Assembly: GCA_963767285.1 (NCBI GenBank) | Contig: CAVYDJ010000002.1 | Location: 744,001 to 808,000 of the forward strand | Length of the DNA: 64,000 nt | DNA from: WHSW01 sp963767285 | GTDB lineage: Bacteria; Actinomycetota; Thermoleophilia; Solirubrobacterales; 70-9 | Direction: 5' to 3' | Shown: positions 56,355 to 63,617 of the stretch, one piece after another | Position numbering within the stretch: position 1 is the stretch's first letter | How the letters are laid out: the number at the start of each line of letters is the position of its first letter | Notes under the pieces: generated by a model | What the model saw: the letters and a program-made list of their open reading frames with translations, nothing else | Database searches by the model: none | Told to the model about the DNA's origin: nothing | Position numbers and translations under genes: made by a program

Positions 56355-59264
56355 GTGGGCTTGATCGACGGCATCACGGGCTCGGCGTCGCGGCTTGGCG
56401 CCGCCGCTCAGAACGCGGTCGAGGTGGCGCGGTTCGGGGGTCTGGAGACCGACGAGGAGCCGTCGCCGTTCGAGATCCACGCGCAGCGCCCCGTCTACAA
56501 GCTGCGCCACTACTACGCCGACGATCCGCAGGGCGCGCCGATCCTGCTGGTGCCGCCGATGATGCTCGCCGCCGACGTCTACGACGTCTCGCCGGGCTCG
56601 AGCGCTGTCACCGTCCTCCACGAGCACGGCGCGGACCCCTGGGTGGTCGACTTCGGCTCCCCCGCGCACGAGGAGGGCGGGCTGGAGCGCAACCTCGCCG
56701 ACCACGTCGTCGCCGTGTCCGAGGCGGTCGACCGGGTCCGTGCCGCGACCGGGCGCGATGTGCACCTGGGCGGCTACTCGCAGGGTGGGATGTTCTGTTA
56801 CCAGGCCGCGGCCTACCGCCGGGGCGAGGGCATCGACTCCCTGGTCACGTTCGGCAGTCCGGTCGACACCCGGGTGGCGCTGCCGCTGGGGATCTCCGAG
56901 GAGCTCGCCGAGTCGGCGGCCGGCGCGCTCGCCTCGATCTTCGGGCGCACCGCGGTCCCGGCCTGGATGAGCCGAACCGGGTTTCGCCTGCTCGACCCGG
57001 TCAAGTCGCTTCGCCAACAGGCTGAGTTCATCCTCCAGCTGCACGACCGCGAGGCACTGCTGCCGCGCGAGCGCCAGCGCCGCTTCCTCATGGGGGAGGG
57101 GTGGGTCGCGTGGCCCGGACCCGCGGTCGCCGACTTCATGCGCCAGTTCATCGCCCACAACCGGATGCTTCAGGGCGGGTTCGTGATCGAGGACCGGACC
57201 GTCACCCTGGCCGACATCGACCGTCCCATGCTGACGGTGGTCGGCACGGTTGACGAGATCGCGCCGGCGGCCGGGGTGCGGGCGATCAAGCGCGCCGCGC
57301 CCAAGGCCGACGTCTATGAGCTGAGCCTCCGCGCGGGTCACTTCGGGCTCGTCGTGGGGTCGGCGGCGACCGCGACCACCTGGCCCGCGGTCGCGGAGTG
57401 GACGCGCTGGCGCGCCGGCGCGAGCGAGCTGCCGCCCGAGATCCACCGGGTCGCCGACGACGAGCCGGAGCCCGCGGCCCCCGGGGTCGGGACCCGGCTC
57501 GGGGTCGGACTCGAGCTCGCGGCCGGGGTCGGCGGCAGCTTCGCGCGCTCGCTGGCCGGCGCGGCCTCCCGCGCGATCGGCGGCGCCCGGGTGCTCGCCG
57601 AGGAAATCACCGGACAGCTGCCGCGCCTGGCGCGGCTGGGGAGGCTCGAGCCGCACACCCGGATCTCGCTCGGCCTGCTGCTCGACGAGCAGGCGGACCG
57701 CCATCCCGACGCCGACTTCTTCCTGTTCGAGGACCGCGCCTATTCGCATGCGGCGGCCAAGAACCGGATCGACGCCGTCGTCCGCGGCCTGGTCTCGGTC
57801 GGCGTCCACCAGGGCGAGCATGTCGGCGTGCTGATGAGCACCCGGCCGAGCGGTCTCTCCGTGGTGGCGGCCCTCAACCGGCTCGGCGCGGTCGCGGTGC
57901 TCATGCGCCCGGACGGTGCGGTTGCCCGTGAGGCCGAGCTCGGCCAGGTGACGCGGATCGTCGCCGACCCCGAGCTCGCCGAACGCGCCCGCGAGGCGGA
58001 GGGCGGGGACGTACTGGTACTCGGCGGCGGCGCGGCCGAGCGCGATCTCGGGCCGGGGGTGACCGACATGGAGCGGATCGACCCCGACCGGGTCGAGTTG
58101 CCCGCCTGGTATCGGCCGAATCCGGGGCGCGCGTCGGACCTGGGCTTCATCCTCTTCACCGGCGAGGGCGAGCGGACGCGGTCGAACCGGCTCACCAACG
58201 GGCGCTGGGCGCTGTCGGCGTTCGCGACCGCGTCGGCGGCGACGCTTTCCAACGACGACACCGTCTACGCGGTCACGCCGATCTACCACCCGTCCGGGCT
58301 GCTGATGAGCTTGGGCGGCGCGATCGCCGGCGGCGCCCGGCTGGCGATCGCGCGCGAGTTCGAGCCCGAGACGTTCTGGGAGGAGGTGCGCCGCTACGGG
58401 ATCACGGTCGCCTCCTACACCTGGACCATGCTCGACACGATCGCCTCGGCGCCGGAGGACCCCGCCGAGCACCATCACCCGGTGCGGCTGTTCATCGGCG
58501 CCGGGATGCCGCGTGGGCTCTGGCGCCGGGTCGAGCGGCGGTTCTACCCCGCGACCGTCCTGGAGTTCTATGCCTCGACCGAGGGCGACGCGATCCTCGT
58601 CAACGTCAGCGGCGACAAGCCCGGCGCCAAGGGACGGCCCCTGCCGGGGAGCGCCGAGGTTCGGCTCGCCGCCTACGACGCCGACGCGGGACGCCTGCGC
58701 GAGCGTCCCGACGGCCTCGCGATCGCGTGTGGCCCGGGCGAGGTCGGGATGCTGCTGACGCGCGTGCGCGGGGTCGTCACGAGCAGCGAGAGCCCGCTGC
58801 GGGGCGTCTTCGAGCCCGACGACGCCTGGTTCGCGACCGGCGACCTCTTCCGCGCCGACCAGGACGGCGATCTGTGGCTGGTCGACAACGCCGCCGCGCT
58901 GATCCCGACCGAGCACGGCCGGCTCGCCTCGTTTCCGATCATCGACGCCCTCGGCGACCTCGACGCGGTCGACCTCGCGGTCGTGTACGGCGTCCCCGAC
59001 CCGGACTCCGGCGTGCAGCTCGCGATCGCCGCGGTCACTCTGCGGTCCAGCCGCGGGATCGACGCGGAGGCCGTGAGCCAGGCGCTCGGAGGCCTTGCGC
59101 CCGACGAGCGGCCGGACATCGTCTGCGTGGTCGACGAGATTCCGGTCACGACCTGGTACCGGCCGAGCGCGGTCGAGCTCCGCGCCGCCGGGGTGCCGGA
59201 GGGCGAGAACGTCTGGCGCCGAGAGGGCGACACGTACCTGAGCGCGCAGACGGTCACCGCCTGA
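56355..59264 (+). CDS. PhaC-like alpha/beta hydrolase fused to a degenerate acyl-CoA synthetase domain
   Basis: 969-aa cytoplasmic fusion. Residues about 1-370 form an alpha/beta hydrolase close to PHA synthases: LGGYSQGGMFCYQAA (nucleophile elbow, Ser where PhaC has Cys), VVGTVDEIAPAAGV (Asp) and LRAGHFGLVVG (His). Residues about 440-960 are an AMP-binding domain, but the A3 P-loop is replaced by ILFTGEGERTRSNRLTNGRW. The hinge reads LWLVDNAAALIPTEHG instead of GR.KD.I...G, and the A10 lysine site reads IPVTTWYRPSAVELR. The GAGMPRGLW and EFYASTEGDAIL segments are kept. Adenylation is therefore doubtful; it may bind acyl-CoA or acyl-AMP only. GTG 56355 follows TAGCTT by 6 nt. Confidence 0.85.
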   Translation: MGLIDGITGSASRLGAAAQNAVEVARFGGLETDEEPSPFEIHAQRPVYKLRHYYADDPQGAPILLVPPMMLAADVYDVSPGSSAVTVLHEHGADPWVVDFGSPAHEEGGLERNLADHVVAVSEAVDRVRAATGRDVHLGGYSQGGMFCYQAAAYRRGEGIDSLVTFGSPVDTRVALPLGISEELAESAAGALASIFGRTAVPAWMSRTGFRLLDPVKSLRQQAEFILQLHDREALLPRERQRRFLMGEGWVAWPGPAVADFMRQFIAHNRMLQGGFVIEDRTVTLADIDRPMLTVVGTVDEIAPAAGVRAIKRAAPKADVYELSLRAGHFGLVVGSAATATTWPAVAEWTRWRAGASELPPEIHRVADDEPEPAAPGVGTRLGVGLELAAGVGGSFARSLAGAASRAIGGARVLAEEITGQLPRLARLGRLEPHTRISLGLLLDEQADRHPDADFFLFEDRAYSHAAAKNRIDAVVRGLVSVGVHQGEHVGVLMSTRPSGLSVVAALNRLGAVAVLMRPDGAVAREAELGQVTRIVADPELAERAREAEGGDVLVLGGGAAERDLGPGVTDMERIDPDRVELPAWYRPNPGRASDLGFILFTGEGERTRSNRLTNGRWALSAFATASAATLSNDDTVYAVTPIYHPSGLLMSLGGAIAGGARLAIAREFEPETFWEEVRRYGITVASYTWTMLDTIASAPEDPAEHHHPVRLFIGAGMPRGLWRRVERRFYPATVLEFYASTEGDAILVNVSGDKPGAKGRPLPGSAEVRLAAYDADAGRLRERPDGLAIACGPGEVGMLLTRVRGVVTSSESPLRGVFEPDDAWFATGDLFRADQDGDLWLVDNAAALIPTEHGRLASFPIIDALGDLDAVDLAVVYGVPDPDSGVQLAIAAVTLRSSRGIDAEAVSQALGGLAPDERPDIVCVVDEIPVTTWYRPSAVELRAAGVPEGENVWRREGDTYLSAQTVTA

Positions 59265-59315
59265 ACGGGCGGATAGGATCACCCCAACCACTCACCCCAC
59301 GAAAGGGGAACCGCG

Positions 59316-59708
59316 TTGTTCGTAGTTGCCGAATTCGGACTCGGTGAGGCCCTCCTTACCGTCCTCTCGATCTTCTTCTTCGTGATCTGGATCTGGATCC
59401 TGATCACGATCCTCTCCGACCTCTTCTCCGATCACGAGACCTCCGGGTGGGGCAAGGCCGGCTGGGTCTTCTTCCTCGTCTTCGTGCCGTTCTTGACCGC
59501 GCTGATCTACCTCGGCGTGCGCGGGGCGGGAATGCGCGACCGGATGATGGCGCGCCAGCAGGAGGCGCAGTCGCAGATGGACACCTACATCCGCGACACG
59601 GCCGGGAGCTCTGCGGCCGACGAGCTGGCCAAGCTCGCCGACCTGCACGCCAAGGGCACGATCTCCGACGAGGAGTTCGCGAAGATGAAGGCGAAGCTGG
59701 TCGGCTAA
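59316..59708 (+). CDS. Two-helix membrane protein with SHOCT domain
   Basis: 130-aa protein: two TM helices (LLTVLSIFFFVIWIWILITI; GWVFFLVFVPFLTALIYLGV) and a C-terminal SHOCT motif DELAKLADLHAKGTISDEEF followed by AKMKAKLVG. SHOCT segments are short helical pairs thought to mediate oligomerisation. The start is TTG 59316, preceded by GAAAGGGG; TAGGAT at 59274-59279 is the likely -10, giving a leader of about 30 nt. Common in actinobacteria; function not established. Confidence 0.85.
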   Translation: MFVVAEFGLGEALLTVLSIFFFVIWIWILITILSDLFSDHETSGWGKAGWVFFLVFVPFLTALIYLGVRGAGMRDRMMARQQEAQSQMDTYIRDTAGSSAADELAKLADLHAKGTISDEEFAKMKAKLVG

Positions 59709-59730
59709 GAACCCGCCCGAGCGGGCGCTC

Positions 59731-60084
59731 TCAATCGAACGGCAGGACGAGGTCGAGCGCGGTCAGCCGGAACAGCTGCGCGACCTCGCCCGTGCCGCGG
59801 GTCATCCTCAGCCTTCCGTTGCCGTCGGCGCGGCGGGTGGCGCGCAGGATCGCCGCGAGCCCGGTCGAGTCGATGAACTCGAGCCCGTCGAGATCGACGG
59901 TGACCCGTTCCGCGTCGCTGATCAGGGCGGCATCGATCGCGGCCTCGAGGCGTTGCGCGGTGCTCAGGTCCAGAATGCCGTGCAGGGTGAGGCTGTAGGC
60001 GTCGCTGCTGCGGCTGGCCTCGATCGTCAGCTCGGTGTGATCCGCACGGCCATCGCCGTTGTTGTTCCAGCGGCCGACCCGCAT
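59731..60084 (-). CDS. STAS-domain protein (anti-anti-sigma-like)
   Basis: 117-aa STAS protein on the reverse strand: LTIEASRSSDAYSLTLHGIL, DLSTAQRLEAAIDAAL and the phosphosite-type motif LEFIDSTGLAAILRA, ending LDLVLPFD. The Ser in IDSTGL is the presumed phosphoacceptor. ATG 60084 was chosen as the shortest start that keeps the domain; ATG 60156 would add 24 residues. No kinase or phosphatase is adjacent; the partner-switching operon at 50529-53430 could supply them. Divergent from the MpsC-family pair. Confidence 0.82.
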   Translation of the reverse strand: MRVGRWNNNGDGRADHTELTIEASRSSDAYSLTLHGILDLSTAQRLEAAIDAALISDAERVTVDLDGLEFIDSTGLAAILRATRRADGNGRLRMTRGTGEVAQLFRLTALDLVLPFD

Positions 60085-60293
60085 CTCAGCAGTCGTTTTC
60101 CTGGCTGAACGCGACCAACACTCTTGGATCCCTCCAGCTGAGCTGACGCCATCCATCCCGTTGCGGCCATCTCGGCCGTGATCAGTCTGCAGCGCCTGGT
60201 CAGACGCGCTCGCCCTCTCGCTATAGGAACGAACTCGCCGTGGACGATCCTACCGCAGGTTCGGCCGCCTGCCCAGCCGTTTGGGTCGGGCCG

Positions 60294-60299
60294 TATGAT
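60294..60299 (+). promoter_or_regulatory. TATGAT -10 element of the MpsC-pair leader RNA
   Basis: Near-consensus -10 whose predicted start point (about 60305) falls in the first helix of the structured leader at 60301-60396. A clear -35 is not visible. Confidence 0.5.
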
Positions 60300-60300
60300 G

Positions 60301-60396
60301 GATGGGCCTGAGTGCTTCGGCAGCGTCAGCAACGACGCCGAGGCAAGCGGCTCCCACGGAAACGGTTTGGGACGGAAGGCCGCATAGGGGGCCATC
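60301..60396 (+). ncRNA. Candidate structured leader RNA (possible new cis-regulatory element)
   Basis: 96 nt that fold by eye into a closed three-way design. An outer stem pairs 60301-60308 with 60390-60396, with one bulged G. The first arm pairs GCTTCG (60314-60319) with CGAGGC (60339-60344) and, past a GCA bulge, GCGTC (60323-60327) with GACGC (60334-60338) around loop AGCAAC. The second arm pairs GCGGC (60347-60351) with GCCGC (60379-60383), TCCCA with TGGGA, and ends in a CG-GAAA-CG tetraloop opposite an asymmetric CGGAAG internal loop. The GNRA loop and asymmetric bulge recall c-di-GMP-I aptamers, but the arm order and conserved bases differ. It lies 40 nt before the MpsC-family start at 60437. 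Confidence 0.5.
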
Positions 60397-60436
60397 TCGT
60401 TCAGACCGGTTCATTTTCCGCTACCCCGGAGCCGTG

Positions 60437-60865
60437 ATGTCTGACGAGCCCAACTTCCACCAGGATGCCGCGCCGACGCGCAACGACCTCGGCGAGGTTT
60501 CCTCCCAGGTTTCGCGCCAGATCGTGCAGCTTCACGCACGCCTCTACGGCCGTGGCCCGACCCGCGCCAAGACCTACATCACCGAGGATTACCTGCTCTC
60601 GGTGCTCGAGGAGATCTTCACTCCGGCCGAGCGAACGCTGATCTCGGCCGGCAAGGGCGAGCACGTCCAGACGACCCGGATGGCGTTCCAGGACGCGGTC
60701 AGGGACTCGTTCGTCGAGATCGTCGAGGAGACGACGGCGCGCCCGGTGCGCACGCTGATCAGCCAGGTCGACCTCGCGACGGGCGTCGCGATCGAGCTCT
60801 TTCTCTTCGAGCCCCGCGCAGCGGTCGCGGTCCCGGGGCGGGACGGTCACGGAGGTGCGGAGTGA
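60437..60865 (+). CDS. MpsC-family (DUF2294) protein
   Basis: 142-aa DUF2294 protein, the domain now called the Na+-translocating membrane-potential-generating system MpsC family. Core: SQVSRQIVQLHARLYGRGPT, RAKTYITEDYLLSVLEEIF, TPAERTLISAGKGEHVQTTR, AFQDAVRDSFVEIVEETTAR and TLISQVDLATGVAIELFLFE. All family landmarks are present. The leader contains a candidate structured RNA. Start ATG 60437 (or GTG 60434). The second paralog starts within its stop (GTGA at 60862-60865). No MpsA/MpsB genes are in the window, so a bicarbonate/sodium role is not supported here. Confidence 0.88.
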   Translation: MSDEPNFHQDAAPTRNDLGEVSSQVSRQIVQLHARLYGRGPTRAKTYITEDYLLSVLEEIFTPAERTLISAGKGEHVQTTRMAFQDAVRDSFVEIVEETTARPVRTLISQVDLATGVAIELFLFEPRAAVAVPGRDGHGGAE

Positions 60866-61230
60866 GCGATGGGCCGGCGGGCCCCAGTCGCACCGAGATC
60901 GAATCAGCGATCGCCGCGGAGCTGCGGCGGGTCCACGAGGACTCCTATGAGGCAGGGTCTCCCGCGGTCGAGGTCCACGCCAGTCGCGACGTGGTCCTGG
61001 CGGTGATCGACGTCAAGCTGACCGCGGCCGAGCAAACCCTGCTGGAGGCCGACCAGGGGGAGGCGGTGAAGGCGACCCGCGAGGCGTTCCAGGAGGCGAT
61101 CGCACCGACCTTCATCGCGATCGTCGAACACGCGACCGGCCGTCAGGTGGCCGGTTTCCTCAGCGCGATGAGCGTCGACCCGCTCTACGAGCTCGAGTTC
61201 TTCCGGCTCGCGCCCGAAGCTTCCCCTTAG
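60862..61230 (+). CDS. MpsC-family (DUF2294) protein, diverged paralog
   Basis: 122-aa paralog of the preceding protein, coupled by a GTGA overlap. The second half is recognisable (LTAAEQTLLEADQGEAVKAT, EAFQEAIAPTFIAIVEHATG, RQVAGFLSAMSVDPLYELEF), but the N-terminal LYGRGPT.AKTY motif is lost and replaced by RRVHEDSYEAGSPAVEVHAS. It may form heteromers with the upstream copy. Its stop codon overlaps that of the third, convergent paralog. Confidence 0.82.
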   Translation: MSDGPAGPSRTEIESAIAAELRRVHEDSYEAGSPAVEVHASRDVVLAVIDVKLTAAEQTLLEADQGEAVKATREAFQEAIAPTFIAIVEHATGRQVAGFLSAMSVDPLYELEFFRLAPEASP

Positions 61231-61643
61231 GTCGGGGCCGCTTCCTCGTCGCCGTTGAAGCGACCCTCGTGCGACCCGAGCAGCTGCTCTTCGTGCGGCT
61301 CGAGGAGGAAGAGCTCGATCGCGACGTCGGGGTCGGCGTTGATCTGGCTCATGTACCCGAGCACCTTGCGGTCCAGGGTCGACTCGATCACCTCGACGAA
61401 CCGGTCCTTCATCGTCTTCTGGAAGCTGCGGCGGATGTTCTCGACCTCGTCGATCTTGCCGTCGGCCATCAGCGTCTTCTCGACCGTCGTGAACCCGCCC
61501 CGCAGCATGACCAGGATCGTGTCGTTGATCGCGTACGTCTTCGCCTCGGTCGGTCCCTTGCCGTAGAAGCGGCGGTGCAGCTGCACCATCGCGACCGTGA
61601 TCGACGACAGCTCGGTGCCCGTGGCACGCGCGCCCTGGCTCAT
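61227..61643 (-). CDS. MpsC-family (DUF2294) protein, third paralog
   Basis: 138-aa paralog on the reverse strand: SSITVAMVQLHRRFYGKGPT, EAKTYAINDTILVMLRGGFT, TVEKTLMADGKIDEVENIRR, FQKTMKDRFVEVIESTLDRK and LGYMSQINADPDVAIELFLL. It keeps the full motif set. ATG 61643 was chosen because GAGGAGG lies 5 nt upstream; a longer frame would run to 61733. It ends with an acidic tail. The head-to-head arrangement with the other two copies suggests local duplication and inversion. Confidence 0.88.
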   Translation of the reverse strand: MSQGARATGTELSSITVAMVQLHRRFYGKGPTEAKTYAINDTILVMLRGGFTTVEKTLMADGKIDEVENIRRSFQKTMKDRFVEVIESTLDRKVLGYMSQINADPDVAIELFLLEPHEEQLLGSHEGRFNGDEEAAPT

Positions 61644-61769
61644 CTGAGCCTCCTCGCTCGTGATGCCCGTCCCGTGCACGGCGTGCATGGTCCGCTCATC
61701 CGTTGGCGGCCGGCGCGGCCTCGTATTTGGCACTTCGCCGCTGCGTCGGTCTACGACCAGCCTAGCGCG

Positions 61770-63617
61770 CTACCACGCGCCGCCCCCGCCGCCGCCGGAG
61801 AAGCCCCCGCCGCCGCCCGAAAAGCCGCCGCCGCCGCCGCTCGATGAGCTCTGCGGCGCGACCTGCGAGGCGAATGCGGAGCTGAATCCGCCGGCGTCGA
61901 AGGAGTCGGAGTGGAAGCCGCCGGTGAACGCGTATCCGGTCCAGACGCCCGACGCGGTCGCGTCCTCCATCACCGGAGCCGGGATCCGCCCGGAGGCGAT
62001 CATCCGCTCGGCGGTCCCGAAGGCGACGCCGTAGACGAGGATCCGCTTCCACAGCTCGAGCGTGGCCGGCGGATCGTCGGAAAGGCGCGGGAAGTCCTGG
62101 GTCCAGCGCTCGAACGCCTGCCAGCGCGCGGTGCGGTCCACGCGCTCGGCGTCGAGGCGCTTGAGGCGGGTCGCCGGGAGCGCCAGGATCCCGACAACGG
62201 TCACGAAGGCCACGATCGAGGCGCCGATCCAGCCCTTCGATTCGGCGAGGGCGATCAGGATCACGGTCCCGAACGCGAGGATCGCGCCGAGCACGATCAG
62301 CCACCTCGCCCAGTTGAGGTTGCGGTCCCAGGCGAGCTCGCCGGTTTCGGCATCGTCGAGCGCCTCGGTCATCCGCTCCCAGCGCCCGCGCCAGACGTCT
62401 GAGTGTTTGGGCACCTGGTCCTTCATCTCGCTCATCGCCACCTGCTTGCCGTCGAGCAGTTGGTCGAAGAACGCCAGCACCTCTTGCTCGTAGGCGGTCA
62501 GCTCATCCGCGGGGCGCTCGGCCTTCTGCTTGAGCGCCAGGTCGAGCTTCTCGTCCTCCGTCGTCGCCTGGCTGCTCTCGTAATAGCCGCGGTCGACGAG
62601 GTCCAGCAGCGTCGCGAGCACGGTGTTGGTGCTGTTGGCGCCTTCGTGGGCGAGGCCGTAGGCGACCGCCGGCCGCGCGTCGTCGGGGGGCTCGGGCAGG
62701 TACTCGGGCGTGCCGGTCCTCCGCTCGCGGGTGAGCCATAGGAGCAGCCCTGCGAGCAGCCAGGCGATCGCGGCGATCCCGAGCGCGGCCACGAACGCAT
62801 GCTTGGCGACGAACCGCTTGAAGCGGTTCCAGGGGGAGTTGAAGTCCTCGGTCAGATCCTCCTCGAAGGCCAGGATCGCGGGCAGGCCATCACCCTCCTC
62901 GTGGCGGGCCGCCGGATAGTTCTGGGCCGGATCGCGCGGCATCGTCACCCGCAGCTCGACCCCCGCCCCGGAGTCGACGTCGTCGGCCTCGAGCGTTGCC
63001 ATCCCCGCCCCGCGGACCGTCTCGCCGTCGATTCGCTCCGCCGCGTCGACGTTGACGACGTGACCCCAGACCCGATACAGAGGATCGTCCGGGTCGAGCG
63101 CCGGGTTTGTGAACGAAGCGGTCAGGTGATCGAGGTCGAAGTCCCACTCATCGCCCCAGACCGCCCAGCCGATGTCGAGCACGTCGTCGTAGGCAACCAC
63201 CACGCCGGCCACCCGGTAGGAGAGCTCGAACGTCCGCTCCTCGTCCGTGGCCCGGTAGTGCCAGACGACCCGGTAGGTGTCGCCAAAGTCCGCGGTGCCG
63301 AAGACTCCGGGCCGATCGTGGCTGCCGAGCCCGGTGTTCCCGCCGGGCTGGAACACGCGGCCGCCCTCGCTCACCGTCATGCCGGTGATCTTGTCGTCGT
63401 GGATGCGGTTGAGGTCGATGTCGCGGTAGGCCCCTTCGAAGTGGCCGTCGAAGTCGAAGGTCAGGCGCTCGTTGACGAGCAGGCTGCCGTCGGGCGCCAG
63501 CCGCAGCGTCGTCTCGGCGTCGGTGACGCGATAGTCCTTCGCGATCGCGGGGACGGCGAGCGCCAAGGCCAGCGCCAGGCCGAGCAGCGTCGTGATGACG
63601 AGCCGTCGCGGGTTCAC
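61770..63617 (-). CDS. DUF2207 membrane protein
   Basis: 615-aa protein of the DUF2207 family. Signal peptide 1-26 (LALALALAVPAIA). The extracytoplasmic beta-rich domain begins YRVTDAETTLRLAPDGSLLV and NERLTFDFDGHFEGAYRDID. TM helices lie near 275-300 (FVAALGIAAIAWLLAGLLLW) and 435-480. A cytoplasmic helical region includes LAHEGANSTNTVLATLLDLV and DRGYYE, like a degenerate winged helix. The C-terminus is Gly/Ser-rich, ending FSGGGGGFSGGGGGGAW, the typical DUF2207 ending. GTG 63617 overlaps the lemA stop, and these two families are usually adjacent. Probable envelope complex; function unknown. Confidence 0.9.
   Translation of the reverse strand: MNPRRLVITTLLGLALALALAVPAIAKDYRVTDAETTLRLAPDGSLLVNERLTFDFDGHFEGAYRDIDLNRIHDDKITGMTVSEGGRVFQPGGNTGLGSHDRPGVFGTADFGDTYRVVWHYRATDEERTFELSYRVAGVVVAYDDVLDIGWAVWGDEWDFDLDHLTASFTNPALDPDDPLYRVWGHVVNVDAAERIDGETVRGAGMATLEADDVDSGAGVELRVTMPRDPAQNYPAARHEEGDGLPAILAFEEDLTEDFNSPWNRFKRFVAKHAFVAALGIAAIAWLLAGLLLWLTRERRTGTPEYLPEPPDDARPAVAYGLAHEGANSTNTVLATLLDLVDRGYYESSQATTEDEKLDLALKQKAERPADELTAYEQEVLAFFDQLLDGKQVAMSEMKDQVPKHSDVWRGRWERMTEALDDAETGELAWDRNLNWARWLIVLGAILAFGTVILIALAESKGWIGASIVAFVTVVGILALPATRLKRLDAERVDRTARWQAFERWTQDFPRLSDDPPATLELWKRILVYGVAFGTAERMIASGRIPAPVMEDATASGVWTGYAFTGGFHSDSFDAGGFSSAFASQVAPQSSSSGGGGGFSGGGGGFSGGGGGGAW

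Noticed and set aside
55773..59291. 1172-codon reverse frame across the MFS and fusion genes
   Set aside because: It is a shadow of two well-supported forward genes and shows Asp/Arg-rich low complexity with no recognisable motif.
60301..60396. Assignment of the leader RNA as a c-di-GMP-I (GEMM) riboswitch
   Set aside because: The GAAA arm and a GGGACGGAAGGCC stretch look similar, but the AAA bulge, the second receptor arm and the arm order of GEMM-I are missing.
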